Shown here: positions 1-9,057 of the stretch, in pieces
Layout of the letters: every line of letters starts with the position of its first letter
Position numbering within the stretch: the first letter of the stretch is position 1
Origin: Streptomyces sp. SAI-135
GTDB taxonomy: Bacteria; Actinomycetota; Actinomycetes; Streptomycetales; Streptomycetaceae
Length of the DNA: 64,000 bases
Direction: 5' to 3'
Assembly: GCF_029893805.1 (NCBI RefSeq)
Contig: NZ_JARXYP010000002.1
Coordinates: 5,890,001 to 5,954,000, forward strand
The notes under the pieces: model-generated
The model's input: only the letters and a program-made list of their open reading frames with translations
Databases searched by the model: none
What the model was told of the DNA's origin: nothing
Program-made: the position numbers and the translations under genes

Positions 1-825
1 CGCCGCGTACTGCGCCGAGGCCGTCGGGTCCAGCAGGGCCACCAGATAGGTCTGCGCCACGAACAGCACACCCGCCAGCGCCAGACAGAACAGCACCGCG
101 CGCGCGACCTGCCGCGAACCGCCGGTGACCTCCTCCGCGAAGGAGGCGATCGCGTCGAAGCCCAGATACGACAGCACGGCGACCGACACCGCCCCGATCA
201 CCGCCGACAGCGCGAACGCGCCCTGCGTGCCGTCCCCGGACAGCGGCGACAGCCAGCCGCGCTCGGCGCCGTCCCGCGCGAGGACGACGACCGCCGACAC
301 CACGAAGACCAGCAGGACCACGATCTCCATCGCCAGCACCAGGAAACCGACCCGTGCCGCCGCCCGCACCCCCCACAGGTTCAGCAGTGTCGTCACGGCC
401 ACCGCGAGCGCCGTCCACACCCAGCGCGAGACCTCGGGGACCAGGGAGTTCATCGCGATGCCGGAGAACAGGTACGCCACCGCGGGGATGAGGAGGTAGT
501 CCAGCATCGCCATCCAGCCCGCGACGAACCCGGCCTCCTTCCCGAGCCCCGCGCGCGCGTAGGCGAACACCGACCCCGCCTGGGGGACGACCCGCACCAT
601 CTGCGCGTAACTGAATGCGGTGAACGCCATCGCCACGGTGGCGACGACATAGACGAGGGCCACCGCGCCGTGCGACTTCGCGTCCAGGGTGCCGTAGACG
701 CCGACGGGCGCCATGGGCGCGATGAACAGCAGCCCGTAGACCACGAGGTCCCGGAAACCGAGGCTGCGCCGCAGGTCGCCGTGTTCCTCCTCGGCCGTAC
801 GGTCCGCCGTACCGGTACCGGACAT
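1..825 (-). CDS. APC-family amino acid permease (3' end outside window)
   Basis: Starts at an ATG at 825 and stays open to base 1, giving the first 275 residues of a transporter whose C-terminus lies outside the window. After a charged cytoplasmic N-terminus come repeated hydrophobic helices. The first contains FRDLVVYGLLFIAPMAPVG, the helix-1 signature of the APC amino acid/polyamine superfamily; a later helix carries VLSYLGFDAIASFAEEV, the conserved helix 6-7 region. The family imports or exchanges amino acids or polyamines across the plasma membrane with proton or solute coupling. The substrate cannot be read from this part. It diverges from ispH with about 115 bp between start codons. A full member is usually 450-520 residues, so a little over half is present. 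Confidence 0.9.
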   Translation of the reverse strand, partial: MSGTGTADRTAEEEHGDLRRSLGFRDLVVYGLLFIAPMAPVGVYGTLDAKSHGAVALVYVVATVAMAFTAFSYAQMVRVVPQAGSVFAYARAGLGKEAGFVAGWMAMLDYLLIPAVAYLFSGIAMNSLVPEVSRWVWTALAVAVTTLLNLWGVRAAARVGFLVLAMEIVVLLVFVVSAVVVLARDGAERGWLSPLSGDGTQGAFALSAVIGAVSVAVLSYLGFDAIASFAEEVTGGSRQVARAVLFCLALAGVLFVAQTYLVALLDPTASAQYAA

Positions 826-907
826 CGTGCCTCCGCCTGCTCCTCGTCCGCCCCGCCCCTCACATCTCCCGGTCAGTCTCCCCGGGAAGGTCACGGCCAC
901 GCGATCT

Positions 908-934
908 TTGACCGGCCGAACGCGGCCTTACGAT
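908..934 (+). promoter_or_regulatory. Putative leaderless promoter of ispH
   Basis: TTGACC at 908-913 and TACGAT at 929-934 resemble -35 and -10 boxes with a short 15-nt spacer. The -10-like box ends 6 nt before the ATG at 941, and no Shine-Dalgarno sequence sits at a normal distance. Transcription would start at or next to the start codon. Confidence 0.45.
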
Positions 935-940
935 GGGGGC

Positions 941-1942
941 ATGACCGCTTCGCCTGGCCGCCGTGTCCTGCTCGCCGCCCCCCGTGGCTACTGCGCGGGT
1001 GTGGACCGCGCCGTGATCGCCGTCGAGAAAGCCCTGGAGCAGTACGGCGCTCCGGTGTACGTCCGGCACGAGATCGTCCACAACAAGTACGTCGTACAGA
1101 CCCTGGAGAAGAAGGGCGCGATCTTCGTCGAACGGACGGAGGAGGTCCCGCCGGGCAACATCGTCATGTTCTCGGCGCACGGCGTCGCCCCCGTCGTCCA
1201 CGAGGAGGCCGCGCGCGGCAGGCTCGCCACCATCGACGCGACCTGCCCGCTGGTCACCAAGGTCCACAAGGAAGCCGTCCGGTTCGCCAACGAGGACTAC
1301 GACATCCTCCTGATCGGGCACGAGGGCCACGAGGAGGTCATCGGCACCTCCGGGGAGGCCCCCGACCACATCACCCTCGTCGACGGCCCCTCGGACGTCG
1401 CCAAGGTCGAGGTCCGCGACGAGTCGAAGGTCGTCTGGCTCTCCCAGACCACGCTCTCCGTCGACGAGACCATGGAGACCGTCGACGCCCTCAAGGAGAA
1501 GTTCCCGCAGCTCATCTCCCCGCCCAGCGACGACATCTGCTACGCCACGCAGAACCGTCAGCTCGCGGTGAAGCAGATGGGTGCCGAGGCCGAGCTGGTC
1601 ATCGTGGTCGGCTCCCGCAACTCCTCCAACTCCAAGCGGCTCGTCGAGGTCGCCAAGCTGGCCGGCTCCCGCGAGGCCTACCTCGTGGACTTCGCCGGCG
1701 AGATCGACGAGGCCTGGCTGGAGGGCGTGACCACGGTCGGCGTGACCTCGGGCGCCTCGGTGCCGGAGGTGCTGGTCGAGGAGGTCCTGGAGTGGCTGGC
1801 GCAGCGCGGCTACGGCGACGTGGAACTCGTGAAGGCGGCCGAGGAGTCCATCACCTTCTCCCTGCCGAAGGAACTTAGGCGCGACCTGCGCGAGGAGGCC
1901 GCGGCGCTGGTCGCGGAGCGCAAGGGGACCTCCGGGGCGTGA
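941..1942 (+). CDS. ispH: 4-hydroxy-3-methylbut-2-enyl diphosphate reductase
   Basis: Last enzyme of the MEP isoprenoid pathway: reduces HMBPP to IPP and DMAPP in the cytoplasm using a [4Fe-4S] cluster. The 333-residue protein has the three cluster cysteines at C18 (RGYCAGV), C102 (DATCPLV) and C200 (CYATQNRQ). It also has the substrate-binding motifs GHEGHEEV, QTTLSVDET and VVGSRNSSNS, all in family order. Length is normal. A GTG/ATG-initiated extension back to 827 is possible but lacks family similarity, so the ATG at 941 just before MTASPGRR is preferred. It diverges from the permease and is followed after 29 bp by ppgK, which seems to have its own promoter. Confidence 0.97.
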   Translation: MTASPGRRVLLAAPRGYCAGVDRAVIAVEKALEQYGAPVYVRHEIVHNKYVVQTLEKKGAIFVERTEEVPPGNIVMFSAHGVAPVVHEEAARGRLATIDATCPLVTKVHKEAVRFANEDYDILLIGHEGHEEVIGTSGEAPDHITLVDGPSDVAKVEVRDESKVVWLSQTTLSVDETMETVDALKEKFPQLISPPSDDICYATQNRQLAVKQMGAEAELVIVVGSRNSSNSKRLVEVAKLAGSREAYLVDFAGEIDEAWLEGVTTVGVTSGASVPEVLVEEVLEWLAQRGYGDVELVKAAEESITFSLPKELRRDLREEAAALVAERKGTSGA

Positions 1943-1959
1943 CTGTCCGTCGTCCGTCG

Positions 1960-1965
1960 TAACGT
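1960..1965 (+). promoter_or_regulatory. Putative -10 box of a leaderless ppgK transcript
   Basis: TAACGT ends 6 nt before the ATG at 1972. No purine-rich ribosome binding site precedes the start. Same geometry as upstream of ispH. Confidence 0.35.
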
Positions 1966-1971
1966 AGGGCC

Positions 1972-2715
1972 ATGCAGATCTTCGGCTTGGACATCGGCGG
2001 ATCCGGGATCAAGGGCGCCCCTGTGGACCTGGACAAGGGCGACCTGGCGCAGGAGCGTCACAAAGTGCTCACCCCGCAGCCGGCCACGCCCGACGGCGTG
2101 GCCGACGGGGTGAAGCAGGTCGTGGACCACTTCGGGTGGACCGGCCCGGTCGGGCTGACCTTCCCGGGAGTGGTCACCGGCGGATCCCACATCCGTACGG
2201 CCGCCAATGTCGACAAGAGCTGGATCGACACCGACGCGCGCGCGTTGTTCAGCGACCGGCTCGGCGGACTGCCGGTGACCGTGGTCAACGACGCGGACGC
2301 GGCGGGCGTCGCCGAGATGAGCTTCGGCGCGGGCAAGGACCGCAAGGGCACCGTCATCCTGCTCACCCTGGGCACCGGTATCGGCAGCGCGGTCTTCGTC
2401 GACGGTGTCCTCGTCCCCAACACCGAGCTGGGCCACCTGGAGCTGCACGGCCACGACGCCGAGAAGAAGGCGTCCAGCAAGGCCAGGGAGGACGAGGAGC
2501 TCACCTGGGAGCACTGGGCCCACCGCGTCCAGAAGTACCTCGCCCATGTCGAGATGCTCTTCTCGCCCGAGCTGTTCATCATCGGCGGAGGCGTCAGCCG
2601 CAAGTCCCAGAAGTTCCTGCCCCACATCGAGGGCATCAAGGCCGAGATCGTCCCGGCGCAGCTCCAGAACAACGCGGGCATCGTGGGAGCAGCGATGCGA
2701 GCGGCCCAGCAGTAA
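1972..2715 (+). CDS. ppgK: Polyphosphate glucokinase (ROK family)
   Basis: Phosphorylates glucose to glucose-6-phosphate using inorganic polyphosphate, usually with ATP as an alternative donor. The 247-residue protein begins with the ROK/actin-fold phosphate-binding loop FGLDIGGSGIKG. It carries the glucose-site loop VVNDADAAGVAE, the second phosphate loop LTLGTGIGSAVFVDG, and the ELGHLELHG segment with the conserved E and H. Unlike most bacterial ROK glucokinases it lacks the CXCGXXGC zinc motif, as is typical for actinobacterial PpgK. It lies 29 bp after ispH on the same strand. A long repetitive spacer follows with no co-directional gene until ychF. Confidence 0.95.
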   Translation: MQIFGLDIGGSGIKGAPVDLDKGDLAQERHKVLTPQPATPDGVADGVKQVVDHFGWTGPVGLTFPGVVTGGSHIRTAANVDKSWIDTDARALFSDRLGGLPVTVVNDADAAGVAEMSFGAGKDRKGTVILLTLGTGIGSAVFVDGVLVPNTELGHLELHGHDAEKKASSKAREDEELTWEHWAHRVQKYLAHVEMLFSPELFIIGGGVSRKSQKFLPHIEGIKAEIVPAQLQNNAGIVGAAMRAAQQ

Positions 2716-2956
2716 GGCCACCTGGCCGAGAAGCCGCTGACCTCTTCGCCCCCCGCCTGGTCGCGCAGCCCCCGGCCGGCTCCGTCCGGCCGAGAATCCG
2801 CTGACCTCCCGTCCGGCCGGTGCGTCGACCTCCCGTCGCGGGGAGCCGCAGTCGCCCCGCCGACCGTCGAGCGGCCGGCCTCGCGTCGGCCACCCTCCTC
2901 CGCCGGGCCGGGGCGCCTCCGGGCTTTCCGCCGACCGGCGGGGGGTCGCTGTTGTT

Positions 2957-3274
2957 CTGTCGGGCGGGGAGTGGTCGGCCTTGCGTCGGGCACCGCTTCA
3001 GTCGCCGTCCCTCGCCGTCCCTCGCCGTCCCTCGCCGTCCCTCGCCGTCCCTCGTCGGCCGTTCGGCCGGGGGACCGCGGTCTTCCTCCCGCCGGGCCGG
3101 GGTGCCTGCGGGTTTTCCGTCGGCCGGTGGGGGGTTGCTGTTGTCCTGTCGGGCGGGGAGTGGTCGGCCTTGCGTCGGGCACCGCTTCAGTCGCCGTCCC
3201 TCGTCGGCCGTTCGGCCGGGGGACCGCGGTCTTCCTCCCGCCGGGCCGGGAGCCTCAGGGTTTTCCGTCGGCCG
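2957..3274. repeat. 189-bp-period imperfect direct duplication
   Basis: A block beginning CTGTCGGGCGGGGAGTGG at 2957 recurs at 3146. Homology runs through a shared stretch ending GGGTTTTCCGTCGGCCGG (about 3127 and 3274). Apart from a 40-bp difference in the number of 10-bp units inside, the copies are almost identical over about 130 bp. A third, more degenerate copy seems to lie just upstream (about 2866-2956). Confidence 0.85.
3003..3052. repeat. 10-bp minisatellite, five units
   Basis: Five perfect head-to-tail copies of CGCCGTCCCT. The second copy of the surrounding duplication has only one unit (about 3192-3201), so the array expanded or contracted after the larger block was duplicated. 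Confidence 0.95.
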
Positions 3275-3628
3275 GACAGGGCGCGCCGTCGCCCCGCCGA
3301 CCGGGTAGCCGGAGACCTCCTGCCGACCGCCCCTTCAGCCGCCGTCCGCCGTTCTCCCGCCCAGCCGTGGAGCCCCCGCGTCCCCAGCCGTGGTGCCGGT
3401 GGCCTCCCGCCCGGCCCGGGAGCAGCCGACCTCCCGTCGGCCGACCGGGGAGCCGCTGTCGCCCCGTCGGCCGAGGAGTCGCCGATCACCCCTGTCATGG
3501 CCACCCTCCCCTCGGCCACCCCGCAGCCAAGGCGCCCCGCCGGCCAGCCGCGCAGCCAAGGCATCACGCCCGACCGCCCTCACACCCCCTCCTCACACCC
3601 CTCCTCCCGCCGCTGCCCCGCGTCAACG

Positions 3629-4156
3629 TCAGCGCGAGCGCGCCCGTACCAAGCGGATCCTGCGGATCAGGGCGACGAGGCCGGCGGCGAGGGTGCCGGC
3701 GTAGAGCCAGCCGGCCTGGGTGGCCAGGGCGGTGAACAGGCCCATCAGGCGGCCCGAGGTGCCGCCGCCGCTGTCGGCGACCGGGACCAGCCCGGCGGCG
3801 AAGGCGATCGGCACGACGATCGGGGCGGTCAGCAGGTCACCCCGGCGCAGCCAGACCGACGTCAGCACACTGACCGGCACGAACAGCACGCCGTACAGCG
3901 TCAGCGAGGAGCCGAACAGCAGGGAGACGAGAAAGCCGAGCAGGATCATCAGCCCGGCGCAGAACAGCCCGCCGCCGAGCCCGGTGAGCCGGGGATTGGG
4001 CAGCCGCCGCAGCCGCCGCAGCGTCCGGACCACGGGGGGCGGCGGACGGCGGGCCACCGGCGGCCGGCGCTCGCCGCGGGCCTGCGCGGGCAGTGGCGCT
4101 CCTCGGTCCGGGCGGCGTGTTCCGTTGTGCGGGGGGCGGGTCCTGTGTTGCTCCAC
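3629..4156 (-). CDS. DUF6542-type small membrane protein
   Basis: A 175-residue protein starting at GTG 4156. The first 55 residues are Arg/Pro-rich and probably cytoplasmic. Three to four hydrophobic segments follow: a GLGGGLFCAGLMILLGFLV helix, LTLYGVLFVPVSVL, TAPIVVPIAFAAGLVPV and AGWLYAGTLAAGLVALI. It ends in a basic tail. It looks like the uncharacterised DUF6542 family of actinobacteria; no reaction can be assigned. It points toward the repeat-rich spacer and diverges from ychF. Confidence 0.75.
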   Translation of the reverse strand: MEQHRTRPPHNGTRRPDRGAPLPAQARGERRPPVARRPPPPVVRTLRRLRRLPNPRLTGLGGGLFCAGLMILLGFLVSLLFGSSLTLYGVLFVPVSVLTSVWLRRGDLLTAPIVVPIAFAAGLVPVADSGGGTSGRLMGLFTALATQAGWLYAGTLAAGLVALIRRIRLVRARSR

Positions 4157-4162
4157 TGGACC

Positions 4163-4168
4163 AACCTA
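4163..4168 (-). promoter_or_regulatory. Putative -10 box of a leaderless transcript
   Basis: On the minus strand TAGGTT ends 6 nt before the GTG at 4156. No Shine-Dalgarno sequence is visible between them. Confidence 0.35.
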
Positions 4169-4333
4169 GGTCTGTTTATGTGCCGAATGGCTCCTCGGAC
4201 ACGCCGTGGGAAAGACCTTGGCCATGCGTTCGAGAGGACCGCCGGGGCGTGCCGCGACACGCCGTAGACTGGTGGATCGGCCCCCTGGCCGCCAGTCTCC
4301 TCACGTCTCCTCTCACGTACGGGAAGTCGCAAC

Positions 4334-5422
<1,089 letters not shown>

Positions 5423-5433
5423 CGGCAGCCGGG

Positions 5434-5473
5434 AACCTGTGCGCGCCCGCTCCCCGGCGGGCGGGCACAGGTT
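5434..5473 (+). terminator. Rho-independent-like terminator after ychF
   Basis: Arms 5434-5450 and 5457-5473 pair over 17 bp with one mismatch around a 6-nt loop, followed by TCTGT. It starts 12 nt after the ychF stop. The weak U-tract is normal for Streptomyces terminators. Confidence 0.75.
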
Positions 5474-5496
5474 TCTGTCCATGGAGGGGCGGGGGC

Positions 5497-7674
5497 GTGG
5501 GACGTGGTGAGCGGGACGCGGTCGCGAGGGGTGCGCGGCTGTACCGGGCGGCCCAGGCGGTCGTCGTCGACCACGGCAGGGCGGCGGACGCCGTACGGGC
5601 CGCGCTGAGGCCGATCCACGACGCCGCGGTGCGGCGGGAGCTCGACGCGATCCCCGTGGCCCGGTTGCAGGACGTCACCGAAGGGCGGCTGCGGCTCGGG
5701 AGTGTCGAGAGGAGCGGCCTGCGCACGGTCGGCGAAGTCCTCGAAGCGGGCCCCTACCGGTTGCGGCAGATCCCCGGTGTCGGGCAGCGCACCGTCGACC
5801 AGGTGCTCGCGGCCGCCCGCCGGCTCTCCGAGGCCGCGCACGAGACCGTGGCCGTCCACCTCGACGTGGAGCGGCCGGAACCGAGCACCACCGCGCTGGT
5901 CATGGCCCTGCACGTCCTGGTGGAGGCCGGTCCGGACGCCCGGCGCGCGGTCGACAGGGCCGCCGTCCTGTCGAAACGGCTCGGTCCGCTGCTCACCGAC
6001 GCCCGGCTCGCCGCCGGGCGGATCCGGATGCTCCTGGCGGGCCAGGAGAAGAAGGCTCGCGCGTGGGGCGCCGTCGCCGAGATCCGCTCGCTGGTGGACG
6101 AGGCGGAGCGCGCGGGCCTGCCCGGACTGTTCGCCCAGGCCTCGGTGGACCTGCTCCGGGGGCCCGCGACCGACATCGCGGCCTGGGTGGACTTCGAACT
6201 CCGCTCCGCCGAGTACTACAGCCTGCTCGCGGAGATCTCCGGGCGGCAGCCGGACGTGGCCGCCGCCGAGGGCTTCCTGCCGGACGAGATCGCCGAGCGG
6301 GTACGGACCCAGCACCTCGACGACACGCACCGGAGGGTCTCCCTGCGCGGCTACCAGGCGTTCGGCGCCCGGTTCGCGCTCGCGCAGCGCAAGGTGATCC
6401 TCGGCGACGAGATGGGACTCGGCAAGACCATCCAGGCGATCGCCGTGCTGGCCCATCTGGCCGCCGGGGGACAGAGCCACTTCATGGTCGTCTGCCCGGC
6501 GAGCCTCCTCGTGAACTGGACCCGGGAGATCGAGGCCCGCAGCACTCTGCGGGTCACGGTGCTCCACGGCCCCGGCCGCCACCACGCGTTCGCCGACTGG
6601 AGGGAGCGGGGCGGGGTCGCGGTGACCACCTTCGACGCGCTGCGCGGCTTTCCCGCGCCCGCGCCCGGCGGCGGGGAGGTCGCCCTGCTCGTGGTCGACG
6701 AGGCGCACTCCGTGAAGAACCCGAAGGCCAAGCGGTCCCAGGCGGTCGCCGGATGGGCGGAGCGCTGTGAGCGCACCCTCCTGATGACCGGGACGCCGAT
6801 GGAGAACCGGGTCTCGGAGTTCCACCATCTGGTCCGGATGCTCGACGGCGGCCTCGCGGACTCCCTCGGCGGACGGGACGCGCCGGCCGGATCGGTCGCG
6901 TTCCGCAAGGCCGTGGCGCCGGTGTACCTGCGGCGCAACCAGGAGGACGTGCTGACGGAACTGCCGAGTCTCCAGCACACCGACCAGTGGGAGGAACTGA
7001 GCGCGTCGGACGAGGAGGCCTACCGGGAGGCCGTGCGCTCCGGCAACTTCATGGCGATGCGCCGGGCCGCGTACCTGCGCCCCGAGAAGTCGGCCAAGCT
7101 GGACCGGCTCCGGGAGATCGTCCAGGAGGCCGGGGAGAACGGGCAGAAGACGGTGGTCTTCTCCCATTTCAAGGACGTCCTGGGGGTGGTCGAGGACGCC
7201 CTCGCGGCCGACGGCACCCTCCTGTTCGGCCCGTTCACCGGCGGTGTGCCGGCCGGGCGGCGGCAGCAGATCGTCGACGACTTCGCCGCCGTCCAGGGTC
7301 CCGCGGTGCTCCTGGCGCAGATCCAGGCGGCCGGCGTCGGCCTCAACCTTCAGGCCGCCTCCGTCGTGGTCCTGTGCGAACCCCAGATCAAGCCGACCAC
7401 CGAGCACCAGGCGGTGGCCCGGGCGCACCGTATGGGGCAGGTCAGACCGGTCCGTGTGTACCGTCTCCTCGCCACCGGGGGCGTCGACGAACGCCTGGTG
7501 AGGTTGCTGGAGACCAAGACCCGCCTCTTCGACGCCTACGCCCGCCGCAGCGCCGTGGCCGAGGCGTCCCCGGACGCGATCGACGTGTCGGACACCGACC
7601 TGGCCCGGCGGATCGTCGAGGAGGAACAGGCCCGGCTCGGCATGACGGACGAGAGTCTCACGGCCGCCGAGTGA
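5497..7674 (+). CDS. SNF2-type DEAD/DEAH helicase with N-terminal helix-hairpin-helix
   Basis: A 725-residue SF2 ATPase of the Snf2/RapA group, expected to move along double-stranded DNA or remodel protein-DNA complexes. Near residue 85 there is a helix-hairpin-helix DNA-binding motif (LRQIPGVGQRTVDQVLAAA), preceded by a helical region. The ATPase core begins near residue 285 with RGYQAFGARFALAQ, then Walker A GDEMGLGKTIQA, VVCPASLLVNW, DEAH box VVDEAHSVKN, LLMTGTPMEN, and in lobe two VVFSHFKDVL, QIQAAGVGLNLQAA and ARAHRMGQ. The motif set looks complete. It starts at GTG 5497 behind a GGAGGGG ribosome binding site. No nuclease, methylase or defence partner flanks it, so a repair or chromosome role is a guess. 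Confidence 0.88.
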   Translation: MGRGERDAVARGARLYRAAQAVVVDHGRAADAVRAALRPIHDAAVRRELDAIPVARLQDVTEGRLRLGSVERSGLRTVGEVLEAGPYRLRQIPGVGQRTVDQVLAAARRLSEAAHETVAVHLDVERPEPSTTALVMALHVLVEAGPDARRAVDRAAVLSKRLGPLLTDARLAAGRIRMLLAGQEKKARAWGAVAEIRSLVDEAERAGLPGLFAQASVDLLRGPATDIAAWVDFELRSAEYYSLLAEISGRQPDVAAAEGFLPDEIAERVRTQHLDDTHRRVSLRGYQAFGARFALAQRKVILGDEMGLGKTIQAIAVLAHLAAGGQSHFMVVCPASLLVNWTREIEARSTLRVTVLHGPGRHHAFADWRERGGVAVTTFDALRGFPAPAPGGGEVALLVVDEAHSVKNPKAKRSQAVAGWAERCERTLLMTGTPMENRVSEFHHLVRMLDGGLADSLGGRDAPAGSVAFRKAVAPVYLRRNQEDVLTELPSLQHTDQWEELSASDEEAYREAVRSGNFMAMRRAAYLRPEKSAKLDRLREIVQEAGENGQKTVVFSHFKDVLGVVEDALAADGTLLFGPFTGGVPAGRRQQIVDDFAAVQGPAVLLAQIQAAGVGLNLQAASVVVLCEPQIKPTTEHQAVARAHRMGQVRPVRVYRLLATGGVDERLVRLLETKTRLFDAYARRSAVAEASPDAIDVSDTDLARRIVEEEQARLGMTDESLTAAE

Positions 7675-7870
7675 GAAGGGCCGGCGCGACCCGGAACACG
7701 CGCCCCTCAGCCTCGGCACCGCCCGACCTCCGCGACCCGCCGCCCCGCGGGGCACCGGCCGGAGTGGACGCCCGGCGGCTCGCCCTGCGGCGGCCACGCC
7801 CGCGCGTGGCCGCGGCCTCCGCCTCGGCGACGCTGCTGTACAGCTCCTGGTCCGGCGCGTAAGCATCCAT
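7658..7870 (-). CDS. Possible small hypothetical protein
   Basis: A 70-codon frame from ATG 7870, with GGAG about 6 nt upstream on the minus strand; a GTG at 7918 would lengthen it. The N-terminus (MDAYAPDQELYSSVAEAE) looks like ordinary acidic protein, but the rest is Arg/Gly/Ala/Ser-rich and low in complexity. It overlaps the 3' end of the helicase gene by 17 bp in convergent orientation. No family recognised; this may be spurious. Confidence 0.3.
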   Translation of the reverse strand: MDAYAPDQELYSSVAEAEAAATRGRGRRRASRRASTPAGAPRGGGSRRSGGAEAEGRVFRVAPALLTRRP

Positions 7871-8020
7871 CAGCGGCTCCGCCGCGGGGGCGTGCGTGAG
7901 CGTGATCGGCTCGGCCACCTCCGCGTCCGCCCCTGCCCCGGCCCCGCCCCGCCCCCGGCCTGAGTCCCGGCCTCCGCCTCCGCTCCCACCCCCCGCCCCG
8001 GCCTGAGTCCCGGCCCGGCC

Positions 8021-8971
8021 TCAGCCCCTGGGCCCGGCCCCGGCCTCACTCATGCCCTCCAGCCCCCGCTTCCGCCACCCACCGACAAGCCCCGCATACC
8101 CCCGCACCAGCGGCCGCCCCCCGTCCTCCCTGCGCCAGGCCAGCACATATCTGCTCGGGCCGATCCCGCGCACCGGCCGGGTGACCACCCCGCCCAGGGT
8201 GATCAGGGGGGCGTTGCCGGCGGCCACGAGGCAGATGCCCAGGCCGGCGACGAGGGCCTCGTACGTCTCCTCGGTGCCCGCGATCTCCGCGCCGACGCGG
8301 GGCGGCCGGCCGGACCGTTCGTCGACGGCGAGCCAGAAGTCGCGCAGGGGGCCCGCGCTCGGCGGCAGGGCGAGGAACGGCTCGTCGGCGAGGTCGGCGA
8401 AGTCGATCTCCTCGCGCGCGGCGAGCGGATGGCTGTCGGGGAGGGCGACCAGACGGGGCTCCTCGGCGACCACGGTCCACCCGTAGCGCTCCTCGTCGGG
8501 CAGCGGCAGCCAGACGAACGCGACCTCCGTCCCGCCGTCCGCCAGACCCGCGGTCGGGTCCTGCCAGCCCATCTGCCGCAGCCGTACGACCGCCTCCGGA
8601 TGCGCGGCCGTGAAGCGGGAGCGGATCGCCGGCAGCAGACCACCGCGGCCGGGGCTGGTGCTCATGCCCACCACCAGGGTGCCGCGCCCCGCCGCCCGGG
8701 CCGCCGCCATCGCGGCGTCCGCTCCCGACCAGGCCTCCAGCACCCGCCGGGCGTGCGGCAGCAGTGCCTCACCCGCCTCGGTGAGCAGCACGCCCCGCGG
8801 GTCCCGGCGGAACAGCTCCACGCCCAACTGCCGCTCCAGCGCCCGGATCTGCTTGCTCAGCGCGGGCTGCGACACGTACAGCCGCTCGGCCGCGCGGGTG
8901 AAGTGCAGCTCCTCGGCCACCGCGAGGAAGTAGCGCAGGTCCCGTACATGTACGTCGGTCGTCATAGCCAT
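8021..8971 (-). CDS. LysR-family transcriptional regulator
   Basis: A 316-residue regulator. Residues 8-70 form the winged helix-turn-helix typical of the family (LRYFLAVAEELHFTRAAERL then SQPALSKQIRALERQLG). The rest is the periplasmic-binding-protein-like effector domain (MSTSPGRGGLLPAIRSRF; LADEPFLALPP). LysR proteins usually bind as tetramers near their own promoter and control a divergent gene, here the SDR oxidoreductase at 9058, with 86 bp between the starts. ATGs at 8971 and 8965 are both possible; neither has a clear ribosome binding site, and a dyad overlaps both. The inducer is unknown. Confidence 0.93.
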   Translation of the reverse strand: MAMTTDVHVRDLRYFLAVAEELHFTRAAERLYVSQPALSKQIRALERQLGVELFRRDPRGVLLTEAGEALLPHARRVLEAWSGADAAMAAARAAGRGTLVVGMSTSPGRGGLLPAIRSRFTAAHPEAVVRLRQMGWQDPTAGLADGGTEVAFVWLPLPDEERYGWTVVAEEPRLVALPDSHPLAAREEIDFADLADEPFLALPPSAGPLRDFWLAVDERSGRPPRVGAEIAGTEETYEALVAGLGICLVAAGNAPLITLGGVVTRPVRGIGPSRYVLAWRREDGGRPLVRGYAGLVGGWRKRGLEGMSEAGAGPRG

Positions 8972-8978
8972 CGGTTAT
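8964..8978. promoter_or_regulatory. LysR-type operator candidate (T-N11-A dyad)
   Basis: ATAGCC-ATC-GGTTAT is an inverted repeat with 5 of 6 paired positions in each arm, and contains the T-N11-A core expected of LysR sites. It covers the regulator's own start codon and lies about 80 bp before the divergent SDR gene, which suits autorepression and control of the neighbour. Confidence 0.5.
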
Positions 8979-9057
8979 CACCGTGGGTCTTGGACCGGCA
9001 ACCGCATTGCCCAGCAGGGTGGTTGGTGAACAAGCAGTGCAATCACGAGGAGTCGTC

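Larger units (their letters stand above)
2716..3628. other. 0.9-kb repeat-rich non-coding spacer
   Basis: No convincing gene in 913 bp. Open frames exist only because the DNA is poor in stop codons; their translations are Pro/Arg/Gly/Ala-rich, change frame between repeat copies and resemble no family. The DNA is built from degenerate modules centred on words such as GACCTCCCGTCGGCCG and GTCGCCCCGCCGACCG (near 2830, 3290 and 3430), plus a 189-bp direct duplication described separately. Confidence 0.7.

Noticed and set aside
3003..3052. Short tandem repeats considered as a CRISPR array
   Set aside because: Units are 10 bp head to tail with no spacers, and there are no cas genes nearby.
2981..4267. 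A 428-codon plus-strand open frame through the first repeat spacer
   Set aside because: Low-complexity Pro/Arg product, antisense to the DUF6542 membrane gene, and frame-shifted between repeat copies.
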